DNA from: an uncultured Flavobacteriales bacterium
GTDB lineage: Bacteria > Bacteroidota > Bacteroidia > Flavobacteriales_E > Vicingaceae
Direction: 5' to 3'
Assembly: GCA_913059105.1 (NCBI GenBank)
Contig: CAJXRL010000062.1
Coordinates: 1 to 11,794, forward strand
Length of the DNA stretch: 11,794 nucleotides
Shown: positions 1 through 5,562 of the stretch, one piece after another
Position numbering within the stretch: the first letter of the stretch is position 1
Layout: each line of letters begins with the position of its first letter
The notes under the pieces: generated by a model
Databases searched by the model: none
Seen by the model: the letters and a program-made list of their open reading frames with translations, nothing else
Told to the model about the DNA's origin: nothing
Program-made: the position numbers and the translations under genes

Positions 1-11
1 ATAAGAGACAG
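1..11. other. Nextera/Tn5 mosaic-end adapter remnant at contig start
   Basis: The first eleven bases, ATAAGAGACAG, are the last eleven bases of the 19-bp Tn5 mosaic end used in Nextera libraries. Genomic sequence should begin at base 12. In the minus-strand fabD reading frame these bases replace the codons that would follow the GHSLG motif. A chance 11-base match is possible alone, but the complete adapter at the other end makes it convincing. Confidence 0.92.
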
Positions 12-283
12 CCTAAAGAATGTCCAGCAACCATATCTGGTTTAAAGGTATCGCCTAAAGTTTTGGCTAAAATTACTGAGTGCAAAAAGATGGCTGGTTG
101 TGTTACTTTAGTTTGTTTTAGCTCTTCATCAGTACCCTCAAACATTATATCTGTAATTCTAAAGCCTAAAATCTCATTGGCTTTTTCAAACATTTCTTTT
201 GCTAAATCAGAGCTTTCGTATAGCTCTTTTCCCATTCCTACAAATTGGGCTCCTTGACCAGGGAAAACGTATGCTTTTTTCAT
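12..283 (-). CDS. fabD: Malonyl-CoA:ACP transacylase, N-terminal 90 residues (partial)
   Basis: FabD moves the malonyl group from CoA to acyl carrier protein, supplying the extender unit for cytosolic type II fatty acid synthesis. Translating the minus strand from the ATG at 283-281 gives MKKAYVFPGQGAQFVGMGKE, with the family GQGAQ motif at residues 9-13. The frame runs on to AGHSLG at residues 86-91, the nucleophile elbow with the catalytic serine at 89. Family members are about 290-310 residues long, so roughly two thirds is missing, including the catalytic histidine. The loss is an artefact of the contig end: the frame enters adapter sequence right after GHSLG. The gene lies downstream of the Bax inhibitor gene on the same strand after a 174-bp spacer. 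No clear promoter is visible; the leader is the heptad-rich tract at 292-326. A fused acyltransferase domain of a larger synthase cannot be excluded, but the start and length fit stand-alone FabD. Confidence 0.9.
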
Positions 284-291
284 AATATTAA

Positions 292-326
292 AAATAGGTA
301 AAAGAATAAAGATAAAAGATTAAAAG
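292..326. repeat. Degenerate 7-nt periodic tract, unit TAAAAGA, in the fabD leader
   Basis: From 292 the plus strand reads as seven-base rows: AAATAGG, TAAAAGA, ATAAAGA, TAAAAGA, TTAAAAG. Two units are identical and the others differ at two to four positions. In the fabD sense direction the unit is TCTTTTA, and the tract ends 8 nt before the start codon. Low complexity may explain part of it, but the seven-base spacing recurs in three other spacers here. Confidence 0.5.
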
Positions 327-415
327 TGGGGTTGAATTTACTTTTCGAAGAGTTATTTATTGATGCGCAGGCATATGTAATTTGCTCAGGTTGCAGTACT
401 TGATGTTGATGTCAA

Positions 416-436
416 TCTTTATCCTTTGTCTTTTGT
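416..436. repeat. Degenerate 7-nt periodic tract, unit CCTTTGT/CTTTTGT
   Basis: The plus strand reads TCTTTAT, CCTTTGT, CTTTTGT in consecutive seven-base rows (5/7 and 6/7 identity between neighbours). Its reverse complement, containing CAAAAGA, resembles the TAAAAGA unit of the tract at 292-326, so the two tracts lie in opposite orientation in one spacer. The tract directly abuts the hairpin at 438-457. The 91 bases between them (about 327-415) show no gene or recognisable site. Confidence 0.45.
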
Positions 437-437
437 C

Positions 438-457
438 TTCGAAGCGTTAGCTTCGAA
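438..457 (-). terminator. Perfect 8-bp hairpin at the 3' end of the Bax inhibitor gene
   Basis: TTCGAAGC at 438-445 and GCTTCGAA at 450-457 are perfect inverted repeats around a 4-nt loop. The first base past the stem in the minus direction is the stop codon (460-458), so the hairpin forms immediately after translation ends. It is not followed by a T-run but by a purine-rich stretch (GACAAAAGAC), so it is not a canonical intrinsic terminator. It may be a 3'-end stabilising stem or a dyad repeat element. Confidence 0.5.
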
Positions 458-1189
458 CTATCTTCTGTTGCCAAATAATCTTAATAACATCATGAATAAA
501 TTCACAAAGTCTAAGTAAAGATTCAGAGCTCCCATTATAGCGAGCTTATTAGCCGACTCGGATCCGTACTCAACTCCTGCACCAATTCTTTTCAATTTCT
601 GAACATCATAAGCAGTTAACCCAGTAAATATTAATACACCAACGCAGCTGATGATAATATCAAGCATGCCGTTGCCTAAAAACATATTTACTACTGAGGC
701 AATGATGATTCCAATTAACGCCATAAATAGAATAGAACCAAATTTGGTTAAGTCTTGTTTTGTTGTATACCCCATTACAGCCATCACTCCAAAGGTCGCT
801 GCGGTTATAAAAAAGGTAGATGCAATACTTGATGCAGTGTAAATTAGAAAGATAAAACTCATACTAACTCCCATAACTGCAGCGTATAGAACAAATAGCC
901 CAAGCAAAGCAAAAGATGATAGTTTGCTAAAAGCAAAAGACATCACTAAGACAAATGCCAATGGAGCAAATATTACTACATAGCCCAAGGTGGAAGCTCC
1001 GCCCATTGGGTTTATCAAGTATGACATTAAATCGGGAGTGTTGCCAAACCAATATGCCAATAAACCGGTAATTGCTAAAGCACCACCCATATACGTAAAT
1101 ACATTTGCTAAAAAGGTATTGGTGGTATCTTGAGCTTTTACTTCGCCAGTGTTAGATTGAGGGCCGCTATTGTTACTATAATCTATCAT
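458..1189 (-). CDS. Bax inhibitor-1/YccA family membrane protein
   Basis: A 243-residue multi-pass inner-membrane protein of the Bax inhibitor-1 (TMBIM, YccA/YetJ) family. After a polar N-terminus of about 25 residues there are roughly seven hydrophobic segments from residue 26 to 238. Family signatures are visible at the C-terminal end: TAYDVQ (192-197) and ALNLYLDFVNLFMMLLRLF near the end. D195 and D227 are in the position of the aspartate pair that forms the pH sensor of Bacillus YetJ. YetJ is a calcium leak channel and E. coli YccA modulates the FtsH protease; which role applies here cannot be told from sequence. Length is normal for the family. The ATG at 1189 is the only reasonable start. 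It sits 67 nt after folE, with a weak hairpin and a TAnnTTTG-like box in the gap, so it may be expressed separately from the pterin operon. Confidence 0.93.
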   Translation of the reverse strand: MIDYSNNSGPQSNTGEVKAQDTTNTFLANVFTYMGGALAITGLLAYWFGNTPDLMSYLINPMGGASTLGYVVIFAPLAFVLVMSFAFSKLSSFALLGLFVLYAAVMGVSMSFIFLIYTASSIASTFFITAATFGVMAVMGYTTKQDLTKFGSILFMALIGIIIASVVNMFLGNGMLDIIISCVGVLIFTGLTAYDVQKLKRIGAGVEYGSESANKLAIMGALNLYLDFVNLFMMLLRLFGNRR

Positions 1190-1229
1190 GTGTTATATTT
1201 TTTCTAAACAGTATCAAAAATGGTACCCT

Positions 1230-1237
1230 CAAATATA
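1230..1237 (-). promoter_or_regulatory. Possible -7 box (TATATTTG) for the Bax inhibitor gene
   Basis: On the minus strand 1237-1230 reads TATATTTG, a full match to the Bacteroidota -7 consensus TAnnTTTG, about 40 nt before the ATG. No TTG -33 element lies at a usual spacing, so the call is weak. The identical box precedes the PTPS-homologue gene. Confidence 0.3.
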
Positions 1238-1257
1238 ATCTGAATTTTTGGCAGATT
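1237..1257 (-). terminator. Weak hairpin at the folE stop codon
   Basis: AATCTG at 1237-1242 and CAGATT at 1252-1257 can pair into a 6-bp stem with a 9-nt loop; the stem's outer base is the last base of the folE stop codon. It is AT-rich and has no T-run, so termination here would be partial at best. It overlaps the possible promoter box for the next gene by one base. Confidence 0.25.
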
Positions 1258-1871
1258 TATGAAAGTTTAGCTGACAATAGTTGAATGAATTCTTTTCGAG
1301 TAGAATCCTTTTCAAAAGCACCAGTAAATGCAGAAGTAGTGGTAACAGAGTTCTGTTTTTGAATTCCGCGCATTTGCATACACATGTGTTTTGCCTCAAT
1401 TACAACTGCCACTCCTAAAGGGTTCATGGTTTCTTGAATGCAGGTCTTAATCTGATCCGTCAATCGTTCCTGAACTTGAAGTCTTCTTGAAAAAGCATCA
1501 ACTACTCTTGGAATTTTACTTAATCCAACAATTTTGCCATTCGGAATATAGGCGATATGAGCCTTTCCCATGAACGGAAGCATATGATGTTCGCACATAG
1601 AATACATTTCTATGTCTTTTACAATAACCATTTGGTTATGGTCTTCAGTGAACATCGCACCTCTCAATATTTCAGCAGGATCTAAGTCATACCCATGCGT
1701 TAAATATTGCATTGCCTTAGCTACTCTTTCAGGAGTTTTTAATAAGCCTTCGCGGTTAACGTCTTCTCCTAATTCTGAGATGATACCCGTATACAAGTTA
1801 GCAATTCTATCAATTTTCGCATCGTTGTATTCGTCAGATCGAATGTAACCTTCTTTAAATTCTTCACTCAT
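1257..1871 (-). CDS. folE: GTP cyclohydrolase I (FolE type)
   Basis: Converts GTP to 7,8-dihydroneopterin triphosphate, the entry step to folate, tetrahydrobiopterin and queuosine-type pterins; a cytosolic homodecamer. The 204-residue protein has the expected zinc site: C93 and H96 in SMCEHHMLPF and C164 in KHMCMQMRG, with active-site histidines H95 and H162. Other family blocks are KTPERVAKAM (45-54), GLSKIPRVVDAFSRRLQVQE (116-135) and the C-terminal RKEFIQLL. Length is close to the E. coli enzyme (about 220), so it is complete. It follows the PTPS-homologue stop by 9 nt on the same strand; that enzyme uses FolE's product as substrate, so the pair encodes consecutive reactions. Start is the ATG at 1871-1869. 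Confidence 0.97.
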   Translation of the reverse strand: MSEEFKEGYIRSDEYNDAKIDRIANLYTGIISELGEDVNREGLLKTPERVAKAMQYLTHGYDLDPAEILRGAMFTEDHNQMVIVKDIEMYSMCEHHMLPFMGKAHIAYIPNGKIVGLSKIPRVVDAFSRRLQVQERLTDQIKTCIQETMNPLGVAVVIEAKHMCMQMRGIQKQNSVTTTSAFTGAFEKDSTRKEFIQLLSAKLS

Positions 1872-1880
1872 ATGTTCTAA

Positions 1881-2300
1881 TTATCCAAAGTATTCTACAT
1901 AGTTATTTTCAGTTTCCGAAATCTTAACACAATGTAGTTCAGCGCCAAGTTTGTCAATAGGTTTTTTCAATTGCTCCCAAACCGCAATAGCCAAGTTCTC
2001 TGTTGAAGTCATTAAGCCTTTAGTGAACTCAACATCTATATTTAAATTTTTGTGATCAACATGTTGAATTACTTGTTCCTTAATTACGTCTCCAACTGCA
2101 GATAAATCAACAACAAAGCCTGTAGAAGGTTCAGGTGTTCCCTTTACAGTTACCCATAAAATGTAATTGTGCCCATGCCAATTCGGATTAGAACATTTTC
2201 CAAATGCTTTATAATTCTCTTCGTCAGACCATTCCGGCTTTGCTAATTTGTGCGCAGCACTAAATCGTTCTCTTCTTGTTATGTATACTACTTTTGACAT
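1881..2300 (-). CDS. 6-pyruvoyl-tetrahydropterin synthase homologue, PTPS-II-like motif
   Basis: A 139-residue enzyme of the PTPS/QueD family (COG0720) acting on dihydroneopterin triphosphate. Zinc-binding histidines are H17 (FSAAHKL), H42 and H44 (WHGHNY); the catalytic triad is C36, D82 and H83 (HVDHKNLN). E129 in ISETENNYVEY matches the substrate-anchoring glutamate. The cysteine is six residues before the first HGH histidine (C-x5-HGH), as in mammalian PTPS (C42/H48), not four as in E. coli QueD (C-x3-HGH, C27/H31). The ETENNYVEY tail also resembles the animal enzymes. This favours 6-pyruvoyltetrahydropterin (biopterin-type) synthesis over queuosine, but family members can be promiscuous, so I give no gene symbol. 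It is the first gene of a two-gene operon with folE and has its own promoter-like box 18 nt upstream. Confidence 0.93.
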   Translation of the reverse strand: MSKVVYITRRERFSAAHKLAKPEWSDEENYKAFGKCSNPNWHGHNYILWVTVKGTPEPSTGFVVDLSAVGDVIKEQVIQHVDHKNLNIDVEFTKGLMTSTENLAIAVWEQLKKPIDKLGAELHCVKISETENNYVEYFG

Positions 2301-2317
2301 GAGGTCTATATTTTTTA

Positions 2318-2325
2318 CAAATATA
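2318..2325 (-). promoter_or_regulatory. Probable -7 box for the PTPS-folE operon
   Basis: Minus-strand 2325-2318 reads TATATTTG, matching TAnnTTTG, and lies 17 nt from the start codon, implying a very short leader. A TTTTC at 2346-2342, sixteen bases further up, could be a degenerate -33 element, but there is no exact TTG at that spacing. Confidence 0.45.
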
Positions 2326-2385
2326 AGCTCCTCATTTAATTGAAAATTTGATTTTTTTAAATTTAAATTACCTTCTTTTTTCTTC

Positions 2386-2414
2386 TTGTTTTTAGCCTGT
2401 AGGACTTACCTTTG
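2386..2414 (+). promoter_or_regulatory. Bacteroidota-type promoter for pepD
   Basis: TTG at 2386-2388 is followed after 18 bases by TACCTTTG at 2407-2414, an exact match to the Bacteroidota TTG/TAnnTTTG promoter at a normal spacing. Initiation would fall near 2420, giving a leader of about 15-17 nt before the ATG at 2437. This is the clearest promoter in the window; together with the opposing box at 2318-2325 it makes the 136-bp gap a divergent promoter region. Confidence 0.6.
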
Positions 2415-2436
2415 ATACACTCAAAAAAGAAACAGT

Positions 2437-3903
2437 ATGTCAAAAAGTATAGCGGCTTTAGAGCCTCAATTAATGTGGAAGAATTTTGTTGATTTAAATG
2501 CAGTTCCTCGCCCTTCGAAGAAAGAAGAACGAGTAATTAAATTTATTCAAGACTTTGGTCAAAAACTTGGTTTGCTTACTAAAACAGATGAGTGTGGTAA
2601 CGTTTTGATTTCAAAGCCTGCAACACCAGGCATGGAGAATCGAAGGAAAGTGACCTTACAATCTCATTTGGACATGGTTCATCAAAAAAACAATGATACT
2701 GTATTTGATTTTGACAAAGAAGGCATTAAGATGATCATTGATGGTGACTGGGTAATGGCCGAAGGAACAACTTTAGGTGCTGATAATGGCATTGGTGTAG
2801 CGTCGATTATGGCGTTGTTAGAATCAACAGATATTCCACATCCTGCTATTGAAGGTTTTTTCACAATTGATGAGGAAACTGGAATGACTGGGGCTTTTGA
2901 GCTGAAAGCAGGGTTTTTAGAAGGAGAGATTCTTTTAAACTTAGATACTGAAGATGATGATGAGCTTACCATAGGTTGTGCCGGTGGGGCAAATGTTTCT
3001 GGAGAAGCATATTATGACGAAATAGAAATGAACCAGAATTTTGAAACGATTCATGTGACATTAAAAGGGTTGTCGGGCGGTCATTCAGGAATGGATATCA
3101 TTAAAGGTTTGGGAAATGCCAATAAATTAATGAATCGCTTTATGCACGAGTTAATGGCAAAAACAGAATTTTCGATAATTGAAATTGATGGTGGGGGGCT
3201 GCGAAACGCAATTCCAAGAGAATCGAATGCAATCATTGGAGTTGCAAAAAAAGATTTGGATCTTTTTGTTTCGGTAAAAGATCAATTTGCTGCTGAAGTT
3301 ATCGCAGAACATAAGCATACCGACCCGAACCTAACATTTGAAACAAAAGCTGTTGAGCTTAGATCTAAAGGTGCTTCTGTAGAATCTTCAAAGCGATTTA
3401 TAACCGCTATTTATGCCGTTCCGAATGGTATTTATAGAATGAGTTCAACCATTGAAGGCTTAGTGCAAACATCAAATAATCTATCACAGATTCAATTTAG
3501 GGAAGGAAAGGCTGAAATTTTGTGTTTGTGCAGAAGTTCTGTAAATTCTGAGAAATGGGATGAAGTAAAAACTATTGAAGCGGCATTGTCAATTATTGAA
3601 GCAAAAGTTAACACAGATGTAAATTATCCTGGATGGACTCCTGAACCATCTTCTGTTATTGTATCAATAATGAGTGAGCTGTACGAAGAACTATTTAAAG
3701 AAAAAGCAGATGTAAAGGCGTGTCATGCAGGATTAGAATGTGGAATTATTGGAACAAATTATCCAGATTTAGATATGGTTTCTTTTGGGCCAAATATTCG
3801 TGGAGCGCATTCACCTGATGAAAAAGTTCAAATTAGTTCGGTTCAAAAATATTGGGGGTTTCTATTGGAAACGTTAAAGAGAATACCTGCTAAAGAGTCT
3901 TAG
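2437..3903 (+). CDS. pepD: Aminoacyl-histidine dipeptidase, M20 family (PepD/cytosol non-specific dipeptidase)
   Basis: A cytosolic di-zinc dipeptidase that hydrolyses a broad range of dipeptides, including Xaa-His types. The 488-residue length is that of E. coli PepD (485), and every metal-site residue lines up with a constant offset of three: H77 and D79 in QSHLDMVH, bridging D116 in GADNGIG, catalytic E146 and ligand E147 in TIDEETGM, D170 in LLNLDTEDDDE, and H458 in RGAHSPDE. The region around residues 210-380 is the lid domain typical of the M20C branch. It is transcribed alone from its own promoter, divergent from the pterin operon. The downstream spacer has no obvious intrinsic terminator and begins with the heptad tract at 3903. 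The start is the first ATG after the promoter. Confidence 0.96.
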   Translation: MSKSIAALEPQLMWKNFVDLNAVPRPSKKEERVIKFIQDFGQKLGLLTKTDECGNVLISKPATPGMENRRKVTLQSHLDMVHQKNNDTVFDFDKEGIKMIIDGDWVMAEGTTLGADNGIGVASIMALLESTDIPHPAIEGFFTIDEETGMTGAFELKAGFLEGEILLNLDTEDDDELTIGCAGGANVSGEAYYDEIEMNQNFETIHVTLKGLSGGHSGMDIIKGLGNANKLMNRFMHELMAKTEFSIIEIDGGGLRNAIPRESNAIIGVAKKDLDLFVSVKDQFAAEVIAEHKHTDPNLTFETKAVELRSKGASVESSKRFITAIYAVPNGIYRMSSTIEGLVQTSNNLSQIQFREGKAEILCLCRSSVNSEKWDEVKTIEAALSIIEAKVNTDVNYPGWTPEPSSVIVSIMSELYEELFKEKADVKACHAGLECGIIGTNYPDLDMVSFGPNIRGAHSPDEKVQISSVQKYWGFLLETLKRIPAKES

Positions 3904-3958
3904 AATTACAAATGTTGAATTACGAATTACGAATGTCGAATTGCGGATGAAGAATTAT
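3903..3958. repeat. Heptanucleotide tandem tract, consensus GAATTAC, eight rows
   Basis: Starting at the last base of the pepD stop codon, the sequence reads in seven-base rows: GAATTAC, AAATGTT, GAATTAC, GAATTAC, GAATGTC, GAATTGC, GGATGAA, GAATTAT. Three rows are identical, four more differ at one to three positions, and the second is the most diverged. There are no insertions across 56 bases, so the period is exact. There is no protein-coding frame or strong hairpin in it. Confidence 0.75.
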
Positions 3959-3987
3959 CAAACTAAAAAAGTCTCGAATTGTACTTT

Positions 3988-3995
3988 TAAGTTTG
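3988..3995 (+). promoter_or_regulatory. Possible -7 box (TAAGTTTG) for the mqnB operon
   Basis: TAAGTTTG matches TAnnTTTG and is the only exact match I saw in the plus direction in the pepD-mqnB spacer. It lies 75 nt before the mqnB ATG and lacks a TTG -33 element at proper spacing, so it may be a chance match. Confidence 0.25.
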
Positions 3996-4031
3996 TTACA
4001 AGTAATGTGATTCTGTATGTTATTAGATGGT

Positions 4032-4066
4032 GAATGTTCATTAAACATTAAACATTAGTAATTAAA
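4032..4066. repeat. Second heptanucleotide tract, consensus CATTAAA, in the mqnB leader
   Basis: Seven-base rows GAATGTT, CATTAAA, CATTAAA, CATTAGT, AATTAAA run to within 3 nt of the mqnB start codon. The unit differs from the GAATTAC tract about 75 bases upstream, but the period is the same. Any ribosome loading on mqnB must occur within or next to this tract; no Shine-Dalgarno sequence is present. Confidence 0.55.
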
Positions 4067-4069
4067 AAT

Positions 4070-4729
4070 ATGAAAATATTAATTGTAGCGGCAACCGTAG
4101 AAGAGTTAGAGCCCATTCAACTTAAGTTGGCTGAGCAGAAACCTTTGCACGATATTTTCAAGTTGGTAACAGATGTCGGCATGATTGCTACCACATTTCA
4201 ATTGACTAAAGTGCTGAAAGAAGAGCAGTTTGATTTGGCAATTAACGTTGGAATTGCAGGATCATTTGATAGAAGTATAGCTTTGGGTGAAGTCGTTGAA
4301 GTTGTTCAAGATCAATTTTCTGAAGAAATGGTGGAGGACGGGATAGAACTCAAATCGTACGAAGATGTAGGATTGAGGGGAAAAAATGAACGACCATTTA
4401 TAAATGGTGTTTTAAATCGATCTTTTATATTTCTGCAATCTGTTTTTGTAGAATCTGCTCATTCTTTCAAAGAGGTACGTTCCATTACCGTTAATACAGT
4501 TCATGGAAATGATTTCTCAATAAAACGAATTAAAGAGAGATTAAATCCTCAAATTGAAACGATGGAAGGTGCTGCATTTTTTTATGTTTGCAACCAAATG
4601 GAAATTCCAACTATTCAAATTAGAGCCATTTCGAATTATGTGGAAAAACGAAATCGCGATGCATGGGAAATTGAACTTGCTTTAAATAATTTAGCTGAGG
4701 CAACAAATAGGATAATAAGTAAACTGTAA
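4070..4729 (+). CDS. mqnB: Futalosine hydrolase
   Basis: Cleaves futalosine to hypoxanthine and dehypoxanthinyl futalosine in the futalosine route to menaquinone; cytosolic. The 219-residue protein has the nucleoside phosphorylase/MTA-SAH nucleosidase fold pattern: MKILIVAATVEEL at the N-terminus with glutamates at 11-12, NVGIAGSF (59-66), and METMEGAA-type block TMEGAAFFYVC (164-174), where E166 should contact the ribose. The late motif reads RAISNYVEKRNRDAW, with Asn where MTA/SAH nucleosidases have the catalytic Asp (SD). This SN plus RxRxxW block is, as I recall, usual in futalosine hydrolases and separates them from MTAN. Assignment is strongly supported by mqnD starting on the very next base. 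An annotation as a generic nucleosidase would miss the pathway. Start is the ATG at 4070. Confidence 0.92.
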   Translation: MKILIVAATVEELEPIQLKLAEQKPLHDIFKLVTDVGMIATTFQLTKVLKEEQFDLAINVGIAGSFDRSIALGEVVEVVQDQFSEEMVEDGIELKSYEDVGLRGKNERPFINGVLNRSFIFLQSVFVESAHSFKEVRSITVNTVHGNDFSIKRIKERLNPQIETMEGAAFFYVCNQMEIPTIQIRAISNYVEKRNRDAWEIELALNNLAEATNRIISKL

Positions 4730-5560
4730 ATGCAAACATTAAGTCTTGGTTTTTCACCTTGTCCTAACGATACCTTCATTTTCGATGCTATGGTACATCA
4801 AAAAATTGATACTGAAGGATTGAATTTTGAAATTACCCTAGGAGATGTTGAAGAGCTAAATGACAAAGCATTTAATCAAGAATTGGACATTACCAAGTTG
4901 AGCTATCATGCCATGGCATTTTGTTTAGATAACTATCAATTATTACATTCTGGTAGCGCATTAGGAAGTGGAGTAGGTCCCTTGTTGATTTCTCGGGAGC
5001 AGTTGAGCATTGAGCAAGTTAACGCAGCTAAAATCGCGATTCCTGGAAAATACACAACGGCCAATTTTTTACTTTCAATGGCGTATCCAAATGCTCAAAG
5101 TAAAGAAGAAGTTTTGTTTTCTGAAATTGAAAAAATGGTTCTCGATGGCAGAGCAGATGCAGGTTTGATTATTCATGAGAATCGTTTTACTTATGCCGAG
5201 AAAGGGCTCAATAAAATAATTGATTTAGGAGATTTTTGGGAAAAAGAGTCTGGGGGGTTAATTCCTCTTGGAGGAATTGTAATTCGAAGAAATTTTGATA
5301 AAGAATTGCAACAAAAAGTAGATAGAGTATTACGCAGAAGCATCGAATTTGCTAAAGCCGATCCAAGCGCATCAAAAGAATATGTAAAACAACATGCTCA
5401 AGAAATGAGTGATGGTGTAACTCAACAGCATATTGATTTGTATGTTAATGAATTCTCCATTGACTTAGGAGAACAAGGAAGGAAAGCAGTTGAAAATCTA
5501 TTCTCAGTTGCAATAGAAAAAGATATAATTAAAGAAATTACTAAACCAATATTTGTATAA
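4730..5560 (+). CDS. mqnD: 1,4-dihydroxy-6-naphthoate synthase
   Basis: Converts cyclic dehypoxanthinyl futalosine to 1,4-dihydroxy-6-naphthoate, the naphthoquinone precursor of the futalosine menaquinone pathway. The 276-residue protein resembles a periplasmic-binding-protein fold but lacks a signal peptide, as expected for this cytosolic enzyme. Recognisable blocks are LGFSPCPNDTFIFDA (6-20), TKLSYHAMA (55-63), SGSALGSGVGPLL (74-86), IPGKYTTANFLL (104-115) and ADAGLIIHENRFTY (142-155); H149 lies where the Thermus enzyme has its proposed catalytic histidine (His145). The ATG abuts the mqnB TAA with no gap, so translation is probably coupled. The other pathway genes (mqnA, mqnC and later steps) are not in the window. 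Confidence 0.95.
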   Translation: MQTLSLGFSPCPNDTFIFDAMVHQKIDTEGLNFEITLGDVEELNDKAFNQELDITKLSYHAMAFCLDNYQLLHSGSALGSGVGPLLISREQLSIEQVNAAKIAIPGKYTTANFLLSMAYPNAQSKEEVLFSEIEKMVLDGRADAGLIIHENRFTYAEKGLNKIIDLGDFWEKESGGLIPLGGIVIRRNFDKELQQKVDRVLRRSIEFAKADPSASKEYVKQHAQEMSDGVTQQHIDLYVNEFSIDLGEQGRKAVENLFSVAIEKDIIKEITKPIFV

Positions 5561-5562
5561 TA

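Noticed and set aside
63..257. Plus-strand 64-aa open frame
   Set aside because: It is antisense to fabD, whose minus-strand translation has GQGAQ and GHSLG motifs; no protein-like features.
651..842. Small plus-strand frame inside the Bax inhibitor gene
   Set aside because: Antisense shadow of a well-supported membrane protein.
1612..1848. Plus-strand 78-aa frame
   Set aside because: Antisense to folE, which has an intact active site in the other strand.
2682..2972. Minus-strand 96-aa serine-rich frame
   Set aside because: Antisense to the metal-site region of pepD; its serine richness is the complement of Asp/Glu/Ala codons.
3903..3958. CRISPR-like array
   Set aside because: Units are 7 bp with no spacers, and there are no cas genes; it is a simple tandem tract.
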